40,314 bases of DNA from Methanocorpusculum sp. (lineage in GTDB: Archaea > Halobacteriota > Methanomicrobia > Methanomicrobiales > Methanocorpusculaceae), in contig JAUNXW010000001.1 of the NCBI GenBank assembly GCA_030539595.1, forward strand, positions 1 through 40,314, in the 5' to 3' direction. The notes below the pieces were generated by a model that made no database searches, was not told the DNA's origin, and saw only the letters and a list, made by a program, of their open reading frames with translations. The stretch's first letter is position 1. Every line of letters begins with the position of its first letter. The position numbers were made by a program, and so were the translations under genes. Shown here in pieces: positions 32,350-40,213 of this stretch.

Positions 32350-33674
32350 CAAAAATTTGTGCGGTTGCAGCGGATGTTAATTCTCCGGAAAAGGCTGTTT
32401 TGCTCGGAGCGGATGCTGTCGAATACAGATTTGACCTGTTCGATAAAATTCCCGAGAAATTTTCATTCAACCCTCGTGTCACAAATATCGTGACGCTAAG
32501 AAATACGGATAATAAATCCGATTTTTTTAAATCGGCTCTTGAATGCGGTGCGGACTTTGTCGATGTCGAGTCGGATTCTGCTCTGAGAAACGAGTTCGGG
32601 AAAGAAAACACAATCTGTTCTTTTCACGATTTTACAAAAACTCCGTCGGCGGATGAAATTCTGAAGATATTTGATGATTTGAAAACTTCGGGACTGCCCA
32701 AAGCCGCGTTCACCGTAAAATCCGCAACAGACCTTTTTGAGATTTACAAAGCTTCGCAGATTTTAAAAAAATCTGCGGAGAAGTTTATTTTGATTGGGAT
32801 GGGGGAAGCCGGAGAACTCACGCGACTCCGTTCAGGCATCTTGGGCTCTGAATTTAATTACTGTGCTTTTCCGAAAAAATCCGCGCCGGGTCAGATCACT
32901 CTTGCCGAGGCGCTGAATTTGAAAAATCCGATTGTTACGGGAATTGTAGGATTTCCTCTCGAACATACGTTTTCGCCGAGAATCCACAACGCCGCGTTTA
33001 TAGACGCAGGAATTTGCGGAAGATACGTAAAAATACCGTGCCGGGCGGATGAACTTTATCTTGTCAAAGAGTTGATGTCCGCATACAAAATAAGCGGTCT
33101 TAATGTTACAATTCCGCACAAAGAAAATATTATCCGCTGCCTGCCTGAATTAAGCGAAACAGCGAAAGCTGTGGGCGCGGTAAATACAATCACAAAAGAA
33201 TTTTCGGGCGAAAATACAGATGCCGCAGGCATTGCCGCGTCGCTTGACTGCACAAATCCTGTAGGAAAAAAAGTTCTGCTTATCGGTGCGGGAGGCGCTG
33301 CAAGAGCCGCTGCGTATTATTTTACAAAGGCTAAGGCAGATTTGACTATAACCAACCGAACTTTTGAAAAAGCCAAAGTTCTGGCGGATGAATTCAATTC
33401 CGAGGCTGTTGAGATTGATAAACTTAGGTTTGATTACGAAATTATTCTGAATGCGACACCCGCCTCGCCGAAGATAAAAATTTCAAAAGATGCGGTCGTG
33501 ATGGATATGAAATATCCAAATTCGGAGTTTTTGAATTTTGCGAAGGAAGCGGGCGCAAAAACAATTTCGGGCAAAACTATGCTTATCAATCAGGCGGCTG
33601 AATCGTTTAAAATCTGGACGGGCTTTGCGCCGTCTGTATCTGTTATGGATGCGGCTTTTGAGGGGGAGCAATGA
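32346..33674 (+). CDS. aroDE: Bifunctional 3-dehydroquinate dehydratase / shikimate dehydrogenase (AroD-AroE fusion)
   Basis: A 442-residue fusion catalysing the third and fourth steps. Residues 1-190 are a compact type I dehydroquinase with catalytic His94 (CSFHDF), Schiff-base Lys125 (FTVKSATD) and the C-terminal SAPGQI loop. Residues about 195-442 are NADP-dependent shikimate dehydrogenase: GFPLEHTFSPRIHNAAF, the catalytic Lys in NVTIPHKE (about 256), GAVNTI, the nucleotide loop IGAGGAARAA and the terminal QAAESFKIW. There is no stop, frameshift or long linker between halves. In many archaea these are separate genes; the fusion order AroD-AroE follows reaction order. Confidence 0.94.
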   Translation: MTKICAVAADVNSPEKAVLLGADAVEYRFDLFDKIPEKFSFNPRVTNIVTLRNTDNKSDFFKSALECGADFVDVESDSALRNEFGKENTICSFHDFTKTPSADEILKIFDDLKTSGLPKAAFTVKSATDLFEIYKASQILKKSAEKFILIGMGEAGELTRLRSGILGSEFNYCAFPKKSAPGQITLAEALNLKNPIVTGIVGFPLEHTFSPRIHNAAFIDAGICGRYVKIPCRADELYLVKELMSAYKISGLNVTIPHKENIIRCLPELSETAKAVGAVNTITKEFSGENTDAAGIAASLDCTNPVGKKVLLIGAGGAARAAAYYFTKAKADLTITNRTFEKAKVLADEFNSEAVEIDKLRFDYEIILNATPASPKIKISKDAVVMDMKYPNSEFLNFAKEAGAKTISGKTMLINQAAESFKIWTGFAPSVSVMDAAFEGEQ

Positions 33675-34495
33675 CCGGTTTTGGAAAAAGTCACGGTGCG
33701 CTGACTGTTGTAAATGCCATTGCTTCGGGTTTCGGCTCAGCCTTCGGAATAAATCTTGAAACACGTGCGGAAGCAGACATCCGCAAAAAATCAGGATTCA
33801 CTCTTGAGATTAACGGCATTGAAAGCAGTCCAAAGTTTGCTGAGCTGCTGATTCATGAAATTTCTCCCGAAATTAAGGGGGCGGCTGTTAAAACATTTTC
33901 AGATATTCCTCTGTCGATGGGGCTTAAAAGCAGCAGCGCCGCAGCAAATGCAATTCTTCTGGCATCAGCCGATGCTCTCGGAGTTGAGATTTCCCCGCTT
34001 GAACTTCTGAAAAAAAATACCCGGGCTTCAATTAACGCGGGGGTAAGCATAACCGGAGCATTTGACGACGCGGCTGCCTGCCTTTTGGGCGGTCTGGTTT
34101 TTACGGACAACAAAAACTGTGAGATTGTTTCCAGAAGAGAAATGCCCGAAGGGATTTCGGCAGTTATTCATCTGCCGAAATACATAACCCCGAAATCAGT
34201 TTTCCCGTCGGATAAACTCCGTGAAAAAAAGTCCGAGGTTGAAAAAATATACTTGCATGCGCTTGATGGGGATGTCTTCAAAGCTATGTACGATAACGGA
34301 AAATGCACCTGCGAAGCTTTGGGGATTTCAACGAAGACAGCCGACTTTGCGCTGTCCTGCGGAGCAAAAGCCGCAGGGCTTTCGGGCACCGGACCTGCGA
34401 CTGGAATCCTTGTGGATTCAAAAAATCTTGAAGAGTTTCTTGAAAAATTCGGCAGAACCGACTGCATCGTGACAAATTTATGGGAAGGAAAATGA
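33671..34495 (+). CDS. aroK: Archaeal shikimate kinase (GHMP type)
   Basis: Phosphorylates shikimate with ATP. The 274-residue protein is a GHMP kinase, unrelated to bacterial P-loop AroK: GKSHGALTVVNAIASGFGSAFG at the N-terminus (GALTVVNAIA seen at 9-18), the ATP loop SMGLKSSSAAANA (about 82-94), SITGAFDDAAACLLGG and the C-terminal GLSGTGPATG. Context between AroE and EPSP synthase fixes the assignment. Overlaps of 4 nt on both sides. Confidence 0.95.
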   Translation: MTGFGKSHGALTVVNAIASGFGSAFGINLETRAEADIRKKSGFTLEINGIESSPKFAELLIHEISPEIKGAAVKTFSDIPLSMGLKSSSAAANAILLASADALGVEISPLELLKKNTRASINAGVSITGAFDDAAACLLGGLVFTDNKNCEIVSRREMPEGISAVIHLPKYITPKSVFPSDKLREKKSEVEKIYLHALDGDVFKAMYDNGKCTCEALGISTKTADFALSCGAKAAGLSGTGPATGILVDSKNLEEFLEKFGRTDCIVTNLWEGK

Positions 34496-35745
34496 CGCTC
34501 AGAGTTAAAAAATCAAATCTCTTCGGGGAAGTCTTTGCACCGCCGTCAAAAAGTCATACGCACCGCGAATATATTCTTGCGGCGCTGTCGTGCGGAACTT
34601 CGGAGATATCGTCGCCGCTTTTTGGAGACGATACAAACGCGACGCTTGACTGCCTTGAAAAACTCGGCGCAAAGATTTCCGTTGCCGAAGGCAAAGTAAA
34701 AATTACAGGAGGCTGCCTTAAAGCGCCTTCTGAGATTTTAGACTGCAGAAACTCAGGCACGGCAATAAGAATTCTTGCGGGTGTTGCATCAAAAATCAAA
34801 GGGACTGTGAAATTCACAGGAGACGCATCGCTTTGCGGCAGACCGATGAAACCTCTTCTCAATGCGCTTGAAGAGCTCGGTGCGTTTGTTTCTTCCGAAA
34901 ACGGATGTGCTCCGTTTTCGGTTTCCGGAGTTGCCGACGGCGCTTCGGTTTCAATTCGCGGGGATATCTCCTCGCAGTTTATATCGGCTCTGCTTATCTC
35001 CGCACCGCTTGGAAAAAACAGTCTGAGGGTGAAACTCACAACCGAACTTGCGTCTGAACCGTATGTGGATATGACTGTTGCCGCTATGAAAATTCATGGT
35101 GTTGAGGTTTTAAAAACCGAAGACGGCTTTTTTGTTGAAAAAGGTCAGACCTATCACGCGGTTTCTTCGACGGTTTCCGGGGATTACTCATCAGCCGCAT
35201 TTATGCTTACGGCGGGCGCTCTGCTTGGAAAAGTCACCGTAGACAATCTTCTTGAAAATGATACTCAGGGAGATTCTGAAATTATTACGATTCTGAAAAA
35301 GTTCGGTGCGGACGTTAAAAGAGAAGGAAACTCTGTCACTGTATCGAAATCTGAACTGAGAGGAGCAGAAATTAATCTGTCGAACGCACCGGACTTGTTT
35401 CCTATTGTCTGCACCGCCGCAGCTTTTGCGCAAGGTATTACAAAAATCACCGGAGCGGCTCATTTAAAATTTAAGGAGAGCAACAGAATTAAGACAACAG
35501 CAGAGTTCTTGAAAAAGATGGGGGCGGATATTACGGAAACTGACGACGGGTGTGTTATCGTCGGAAAGAATAATCTGGTCGGAACTGCAATACATTCATA
35601 CGGAGACCACCGAATCGCAATGTCTGCTGTAATTTGCGGGCTGTGCGCAGAAGGCGAGACTGTTGTCGATGATATCGACTGCGCAGCAGTTTCTTACCCG
35701 GGCTTCGTAAGCGATATTAAAAAACTCGGTGGAGATGTAAAATGA
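34492..35745 (+). CDS. aroA: 3-phosphoshikimate 1-carboxyvinyltransferase (EPSP synthase)
   Basis: Transfers enolpyruvyl from phosphoenolpyruvate to shikimate 3-phosphate. The 417-residue protein shows PPSKSHTHRE (about 18-27), RNSGTAIRILAG (about 84-95), LCGRPMKPLLNAL (about 115-127), SSQFISALL, the second-domain KESNRIKTTAEFLKKMG and the C-terminal DHRIAMS. ATG at 34492 (GGAAGG five nt upstream, ATGA overlap) is preferred over the in-frame ATG at 34480. Confidence 0.96.
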   Translation: MTLRVKKSNLFGEVFAPPSKSHTHREYILAALSCGTSEISSPLFGDDTNATLDCLEKLGAKISVAEGKVKITGGCLKAPSEILDCRNSGTAIRILAGVASKIKGTVKFTGDASLCGRPMKPLLNALEELGAFVSSENGCAPFSVSGVADGASVSIRGDISSQFISALLISAPLGKNSLRVKLTTELASEPYVDMTVAAMKIHGVEVLKTEDGFFVEKGQTYHAVSSTVSGDYSSAAFMLTAGALLGKVTVDNLLENDTQGDSEIITILKKFGADVKREGNSVTVSKSELRGAEINLSNAPDLFPIVCTAAAFAQGITKITGAAHLKFKESNRIKTTAEFLKKMGADITETDDGCVIVGKNNLVGTAIHSYGDHRIAMSAVICGLCAEGETVVDDIDCAAVSYPGFVSDIKKLGGDVK

Positions 35746-36821
35746 ATACGATAGGACACACAATAAAACTGACTTTGTTCGGAGCAAGCCATGACGATTT
35801 TATCGGATGCGTGCTTGACGGTGTTCCCGCGGGATATTTTGTCGATGAGAAAAATATTGAGGCGGATTTGGCTCTTAGAAAACCCGCGAGAGGAATAGGA
35901 ACTTCAAGAACGGAAGACGATATTCCTGCGGTTTCTGGGCTTAGAAACGGCGTAACAACCGGGGCGCCGATTGTGATAACTATAGCCAACAATAATATAA
36001 ACGACGCAGATTACGAGGCAATGCGCCGAGTTCCGCGCCCGGGACATGCGGATTATCCTGCATACTGCAAATACGGAAGTTCGCACGATATAAGAGGCGG
36101 CGGGATGTTTTCGGGCAGAATGACAACACCGCTTGTTGCCGCAGGCTCGCTTCTTAGAGATTTTGTAGGGATGTTTGGGATTTCCGTAGGCTCATACGTT
36201 TCCAGAATCGGAAGAATTGAGGATAATAATTCTTATCTGCCGAGCGAGATTATGAAAATTTCAAGAACAAATCCGATACGCGCCATGTCGCAGGAAATGG
36301 AGATGCAGATGAAGGCTGAGATTCTCGCGGCAAAATCCGACGGAGACAGCGTCGGCGGACTTGTTCGCTGTGTTGCGGCAGGTCTTTTTCCGGGGCTTGG
36401 AGAGCCGTTTTTTGATACGCTTGACGGAGAAATTTCAAAAGCCGTGTTTGCTATTCCGGGGGTTAAGGGGATTTCATTCGGAGCTGGATTTAAGGTTGCC
36501 TCGCTTCGCGGTTCTGAAAACAATGATTCATACAGAATTGAGCACGGTTCGGTTGAGACCGTTACAAATAATGCGGGCGGGGTTCTGGGAGGTATGTCAG
36601 ACGGTGCGGCGCTTGATTTTTCGGTTGCGTTTAAGCCGACGCCGTCGATTGCGAAGCAGCAGAATTCTGTAGACCTCGTGGATTTTGCGGATGCCGAGCT
36701 TCTTGTTAAAGGACGTCATGACCCATGTATTGCAACACGCGGCGCAATTGTTGTTGAGGCGATGACTATTTTGACGCTTTCCGATTTGCTTATTCGCGGA
36801 GGATTCAAGTGTCAGACCTGA
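35742..36821 (+). CDS. aroC: Chorismate synthase
   Basis: FMN-dependent 1,4-elimination of phosphate from EPSP to form chorismate. The 359-residue protein shows LTLFGASHDDFIGCVLDG near the start (FGASH at about 12, the signature His), RKPARGIGTSRTEDD, HDIRGGGMFSGRMT (about 111-124), CVAAGLFPGLGEP, DGAALDFSVAFKPTPSI and KGRHDPCIATRG near the C-terminus. 'GxSxGE' appears as GASHDD, a common archaeal variant. It overlaps the TyrA gene by 13 nt. Confidence 0.96.
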   Translation: MNTIGHTIKLTLFGASHDDFIGCVLDGVPAGYFVDEKNIEADLALRKPARGIGTSRTEDDIPAVSGLRNGVTTGAPIVITIANNNINDADYEAMRRVPRPGHADYPAYCKYGSSHDIRGGGMFSGRMTTPLVAAGSLLRDFVGMFGISVGSYVSRIGRIEDNNSYLPSEIMKISRTNPIRAMSQEMEMQMKAEILAAKSDGDSVGGLVRCVAAGLFPGLGEPFFDTLDGEISKAVFAIPGVKGISFGAGFKVASLRGSENNDSYRIEHGSVETVTNNAGGVLGGMSDGAALDFSVAFKPTPSIAKQQNSVDLVDFADAELLVKGRHDPCIATRGAIVVEAMTILTLSDLLIRGGFKCQT

Positions 36822-37909
36822 TGAAAGAACGCGAGGAGCTTGCCGAAATCGACAGACAGATTATGGCTCTTGTCGGCAGGCGCAATGCTGCCGCAGAAAA
36901 AATAGGCATAGCAAAGGCTCTTGCAAATGAAGGGGTTGTTGTTCCGCAGGTTGAAAAAATTGTTGTCGAAAGATACGTCGAGGAGGGAAAAAAACACGGA
37001 GTGAGCGCCGCGACGGCGTCAAGAATTGCAAGAGCGGTGATTGATGAGTCGGTTGATGTTCAGGGGAGAGTGCCGCGGTCTGCTGCGCCCAAGAAAATTT
37101 TTATTGTCGGCGGCAACGGCGGAATGGGTCGCTGGCTTTCGGATTTTTTTCACGCAAGAGGGCATGCGGTTTCAATTTTGGATGTAAATCCTGCGGGAGC
37201 AAAATATCCGTTTGAGGATTTTGTAACAGGCTGCAAATCCGATGTAATTATTGTAGCGACGCCTGTTGACGTGTCAAGAGAAATTTTGGAAAAGGTTTTT
37301 GCCGAAAATACGGATGCGCTGATTTTTGATATTCTGTCGGTTAAGTCGCCCGTTGAATCGGTTTTGATTAAAGCCGCCGCTGATGGCAGACGGGTTTGTT
37401 CGGTTCATCCGATGTTTGGTCCATGCGCTCCTTCGGTTGCGGGAAGAAATATTATTGTGGCAGACTGCGGCTGTGTTTCTGCAAATTGCGACGCTGCGGA
37501 ACTTTTCAGCGGCGGGACTATTCTTGAGATGCCTATTTTGGAGCACGATAAAGCTGCGGCGTATGTTCTGGGACTTTCTCATGCGGTGAATCTGGCTTTT
37601 TCCGATGCACTCGTAAGCAGCGGGTTCAGTTTTAAGGAGTTATCCGATGCGGCTTCGACTACGTTCAGAAAACAAGTGGCTGTTTCCCGTGAGGTTTCTT
37701 TGGAGAATGCGGAACTGTATTATGCGATTCAGCGTGAGAATCCAAAAAATTCTTCGGCGCTTGAAAAACTTGAAGAGGCTGTGCGCCGCGTGAGAAAATT
37801 GCCGCGCGACGAGTTTATTTCGATGATGCATAAAGAGGCTGAGTGGTATTTGAAAGATGAGCAGTCTTTGGGTGAAGAAAGACTGCGCGGGTGTTTATCT
37901 CAGCCGTAA
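36809..37909 (+). CDS. tyrA: Bifunctional chorismate mutase / prephenate dehydrogenase (AroQ-TyrA)
   Basis: Converts chorismate to prephenate and then to hydroxyphenylpyruvate for tyrosine. The 366-residue protein has an N-terminal AroQ helical mutase (about 1-90; EIDRQIMALVGRRNAAAEKIG) and a TyrA dehydrogenase with the NAD(P) loop IVGGNGGMGRW (about 97-107), ILSVKSP and the active-site region CSVHPMFGP. The GTG at 36809 is chosen because GGAGG lies six nt upstream inside aroC; the ATG at 36821 has no such site. A perfect 9-bp hairpin lies in its last codons (37861-37886). It is the last gene of the aromatic operon. Confidence 0.94.
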   Translation: MSDLMKEREELAEIDRQIMALVGRRNAAAEKIGIAKALANEGVVVPQVEKIVVERYVEEGKKHGVSAATASRIARAVIDESVDVQGRVPRSAAPKKIFIVGGNGGMGRWLSDFFHARGHAVSILDVNPAGAKYPFEDFVTGCKSDVIIVATPVDVSREILEKVFAENTDALIFDILSVKSPVESVLIKAAADGRRVCSVHPMFGPCAPSVAGRNIIVADCGCVSANCDAAELFSGGTILEMPILEHDKAAAYVLGLSHAVNLAFSDALVSSGFSFKELSDAASTTFRKQVAVSREVSLENAELYYAIQRENPKNSSALEKLEEAVRRVRKLPRDEFISMMHKEAEWYLKDEQSLGEERLRGCLSQP

Positions 37910-37916
37910 AAGTTAT

Positions 37917-37935
37917 GCTGAACATATTTTTCAGC
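37917..37935 (+). terminator. Hairpin after the aromatic operon
   Basis: GCTGAA-CATATTT-TTCAGC, eight nt after the tyrA stop, with a T-rich loop side. Together with the 9-bp hairpin just before the stop it probably marks the operon's 3' end. Confidence 0.45.
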
Positions 37936-38050
37936 GGCAAAAACAACGCGCGAAACGGTCTTTTCAATGCTCTGATACATCAGCCGCATCAAAAACATAC
38001 TCTGCAAGCCATTAGGTTTATCATCTCACAAGTCAACCTTATTAAACCCA

Positions 38051-38079
38051 TGTCAGAAATACCTTCGGGTATGCGACAT
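38051..38079 (+). promoter_or_regulatory. UUCG-tetraloop hairpin in the L11 leader
   Basis: TGTC-AGAA-ATACC-TTCG-GGTAT-GC-GACA folds as two helices separated by an asymmetric loop and capped by a UUCG tetraloop. It ends just before the ribosome-binding site AAGGTGAT (38079-38086) of the L11 gene. It is likely an mRNA leader structure; the binding partner is unknown. Confidence 0.5.
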
Positions 38080-38090
38080 AAGGTGATACA

Positions 38091-38564
38091 ATGGCAGAAA
38101 CTGTCGAGGTCTTGGTACCTGGCGGTAGAGCAACTGCAGGACCGCCACTCGGTCCGGCACTTGGTCCATTAGGAATCAACGTGAAAGCAGTCGTTGATGA
38201 CATCAACAAAAAGACTGCAGAATTCAACGGTATGTCAGTTCCTGTAACTGTCCATGTCGATGATAAAAAAGTCGTCACGTTAACTGTCGGAATTCCGCCG
38301 ACATCAGCGCTTGTCTTAAAAGAAGCCGGTGTCGAAAAGGGTTCGGGCACACCGAAAACCCAAGCAGTTGGTAATCTGCCGCTTGAAGCTGTCATTCGCA
38401 TAGCAAAGATGAAGATGGGCTCTATGCTCGCTTACGACGTTAAAAACGCCGCAAAAGAAGTCATAGGCACCTGCGTTTCAGTCGGTGTAACCATCGAAGG
38501 CAAAACTGCCAAAGAGGCAATTGCCGCAATCAATGCCGGTGAATGGGACGCTCAGCTCGCATAA
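38091..38564 (+). CDS. rpl11: 50S ribosomal protein L11 (uL11)
   Basis: Binds the GTPase-associated centre of 23S rRNA at the stalk base. The 157-residue protein shows the N-terminal family segment GGRATAGPPLGPALGPLGIN in shortened form (ATAGPPLGPALGPLG, about 14-28), the PPTSALVLKEAG helix start and the C-terminal RNA-binding GTCVSVGVTIEG. Length is normal for archaea. AAGGTGAT lies upstream of the ATG. It is followed by 129 nt before the L1 gene, so L1-P0-L12 may be controlled separately. Confidence 0.98.
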   Translation: MAETVEVLVPGGRATAGPPLGPALGPLGINVKAVVDDINKKTAEFNGMSVPVTVHVDDKKVVTLTVGIPPTSALVLKEAGVEKGSGTPKTQAVGNLPLEAVIRIAKMKMGSMLAYDVKNAAKEVIGTCVSVGVTIEGKTAKEAIAAINAGEWDAQLA

Positions 38565-38591
38565 GCGAACTTGAGTTCAGCTCCAAACGGG

Positions 38592-38611
38592 TACGTGGAA
38601 AAACCCACGTA
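38592..38611 (+). terminator. Hairpin between L11 and L1 genes
   Basis: TACGTGG-AAAAAC-CCACGTA, 7 perfect pairs followed by A5, 28 nt after the L11 stop. It could end or process the L11 message. An A rather than T tract makes classic termination uncertain. Confidence 0.4.
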
Positions 38612-38635
38612 AAAAAGTACAGTAGTAGAGAACAA

Positions 38636-38687
38636 AAGCCATAGGAGATTGGATATATAAATCCGGTCGACAGACTATGGGAGGCTT
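38636..38687 (+). promoter_or_regulatory. Probable L1-binding autoregulatory site mimicking 23S rRNA
   Basis: AAGCC (38636-38640) pairs with GGCTT (38683-38687). ATAG (38641-38644) pairs with CTAT (38675-38678), leaving GGGA (38679-38682) unpaired. GATTGGAT (38647-38654) pairs with ATCCGGTC (38661-38668) around loop ATATAA. Two helices separated by a GGGA/none asymmetric loop next to GGCU is the layout of the ribosomal L1-binding site in 23S rRNA. The site contains the L1 ribosome-binding sequence GGGAGG, so bound L1 would block its own translation. L1 autogenous control is established in Methanococcus; its presence here is inferred from structure. Confidence 0.75.
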
Positions 38688-38693
38688 CATCAA

Positions 38694-39335
38694 ATGGTTG
38701 AAAAAACCCAAATTATAAAAGCTGTTACGGCAGCATTCGAGACTGCGCCTAAACGTAACTTTCAGGAGAGTGTAGATATTACTATCAACCTGAAGCACGT
38801 AGATATGGCTCAGCCCAAAAACCGTATTGATGAGACGATTCTTCTGCCAAAGGCAATGGGCGTCAAAAAGATCGCCGTCCTCGGTAAAGGAGATATCATT
38901 TCCCAGGCACGCAATGCAGGCGTCGATTTAATTATCGGTGCGGAAGAGATTGAGCGCCTCGGAGGTGCACCGCGTGAAGCACGTAAGCTTGCCGGCGCAT
39001 ATGATTTCTTCCTCGCAGAGACAGCGGTTATGCCACTTGTTGGTCGCTATCTTGGTCAGAGACTCGGTCCACGCGGTAAAATGCCGCAGCCGATTCCGCC
39101 GGGACAGGACATTACCCCGATTGTCGAACGTTTAAGAAACTCCATTAAAGTCCGTTCAAAAGACAGACTTAATATGTCGGTGAAAATCGGTACAACCGCT
39201 ATGACACCTGAGGATGTTTCTGAAAACCTCGATGCAATCTTAAAGAGGGTTCTTGGAAGACTCGAGAACGGAGAGTTAAATATCCGTTCAATCTACGTCA
39301 AAACCACGATGGGTCCAGCTGTAAAGGTGATGTAA
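38694..39335 (+). CDS. rpl1: 50S ribosomal protein L1 (uL1)
   Basis: Forms the mobile L1 stalk near the E site and acts as translational repressor of its operon in methanogens. The 213-residue protein shows NFQESVDITINLKHVDM, a central LGPRGKMPQPIPPGQD (GRYLGQRLGPRGKMP, about 123-137) and the C-terminal IYVKTTMGPAVKV. Length is the archaeal norm. GGGAGG sits nine nt before the ATG inside the proposed L1 regulatory hairpin. P0 begins two nt after its stop. Confidence 0.98.
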   Translation: MVEKTQIIKAVTAAFETAPKRNFQESVDITINLKHVDMAQPKNRIDETILLPKAMGVKKIAVLGKGDIISQARNAGVDLIIGAEEIERLGGAPREARKLAGAYDFFLAETAVMPLVGRYLGQRLGPRGKMPQPIPPGQDITPIVERLRNSIKVRSKDRLNMSVKIGTTAMTPEDVSENLDAILKRVLGRLENGELNIRSIYVKTTMGPAVKVM

Positions 39336-39337
39336 AA

Positions 39338-40183
39338 ATGGCAATCTATACACACCATCTTCCGGCATGGAAACGCGAACAGGTTGAGCACATTAAAGAA
39401 TTATCCGCCAAGTACGAGCTTGTCGGACTGGTAGATGTTTACGGTATTCCCGCAAAACAGTTCCAGCAGATTCGCAGAAACCTGCACGACAACGCAGTTG
39501 TAAAAGTAGCAAGAAACACTCTTGTTGAGCACGCATTCAATGAGCTCGGTGCACATTTCCTTGACTTAAACGCCAAAGTAAACGAGCACTCGGCACTTAT
39601 CTTTGCAAACGGAAATCCGTTTAAACTGTTCAAGTCACTTGAGCAGACAAAGACAAAGCGCTCGGCAAAAGCAGGCGAAATTACTCCTGAAGATATTGTT
39701 GTCGCAGCAGGACCAACCAGTTTCAAGCCCGGACCTATTGTAGGAGAACTTCAGCAGGCAGGTATCCCGGCTGCAATTGACGGCGGAAAGGTCAAAATTA
39801 AAGAGACTAAGACCGTTGTTAAGGCAGGTCAGGCAATCAACAAGAAGCAGGCAGACATACTCGTAAAGCTTGATATCAAGCCGATGCCGGTAGGTCTTTC
39901 GCTTCTTGCGGTTTGCTATGAAGGAGATATTTATATGCCGGATGTTCTCGCAGTCGATGACGAGGCATACAAGGCAAAGATCACTCTTTCCGCACAGCAG
40001 GCATTCAATCTCGCGGTTAACGCAGCAATTCCGACATCGTGCCCGGCAGTTACTGAGGCTCAGATTGGAAAGGCAGTCCGTGAGGCAAGAAACCTCGGTG
40101 TAGAGGCACCTGTCTATGAGAAGGGTGTTATCGAGATGATTATCAGCAAGGCATACAGACAAGCAAATGCCCTTAAGGCATAA
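39338..40183 (+). CDS. rplP0: 50S ribosomal protein P0 (L10, uL10)
   Basis: Scaffold of the ribosomal stalk: the N-terminal domain binds 23S rRNA and the C-terminal helices carry L12 dimers. The 281-residue protein shows YELVGLVDVYGIPAKQ, VVKVARNTLVEHA and the archaeal insert AAGPTSFKPGPIVGELQQAGIPA in part (SFKPGPIVGELQ, about 128-139), then three helical L12-binding segments. It ends at YRQANALKA and lacks the charged tail and terminal FxxLF-type element found in many archaeal P0 proteins, which may be normal in this lineage. GGTGAT precedes the ATG within the L1 gene. Confidence 0.97.
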   Translation: MAIYTHHLPAWKREQVEHIKELSAKYELVGLVDVYGIPAKQFQQIRRNLHDNAVVKVARNTLVEHAFNELGAHFLDLNAKVNEHSALIFANGNPFKLFKSLEQTKTKRSAKAGEITPEDIVVAAGPTSFKPGPIVGELQQAGIPAAIDGGKVKIKETKTVVKAGQAINKKQADILVKLDIKPMPVGLSLLAVCYEGDIYMPDVLAVDDEAYKAKITLSAQQAFNLAVNAAIPTSCPAVTEAQIGKAVREARNLGVEAPVYEKGVIEMIISKAYRQANALKA

Positions 40184-40213
40184 TACAGTTATAACAAAAA
40201 ATAGGTGAAAAAA

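Noticed and set aside
38653..38663. ATATATAAATC as a TATA box for a separate L1 promoter
   Set aside because: It forms the apical loop and arm of a well-paired RNA structure, and a start 25 nt downstream would remove the ribosome-binding site. A promoter here is not excluded but is the weaker reading.
39635..40162. 175-codon open frame opposite the P0 gene
   Set aside because: It is a shadow of strongly biased codons in a ribosomal protein gene, with no family resemblance.
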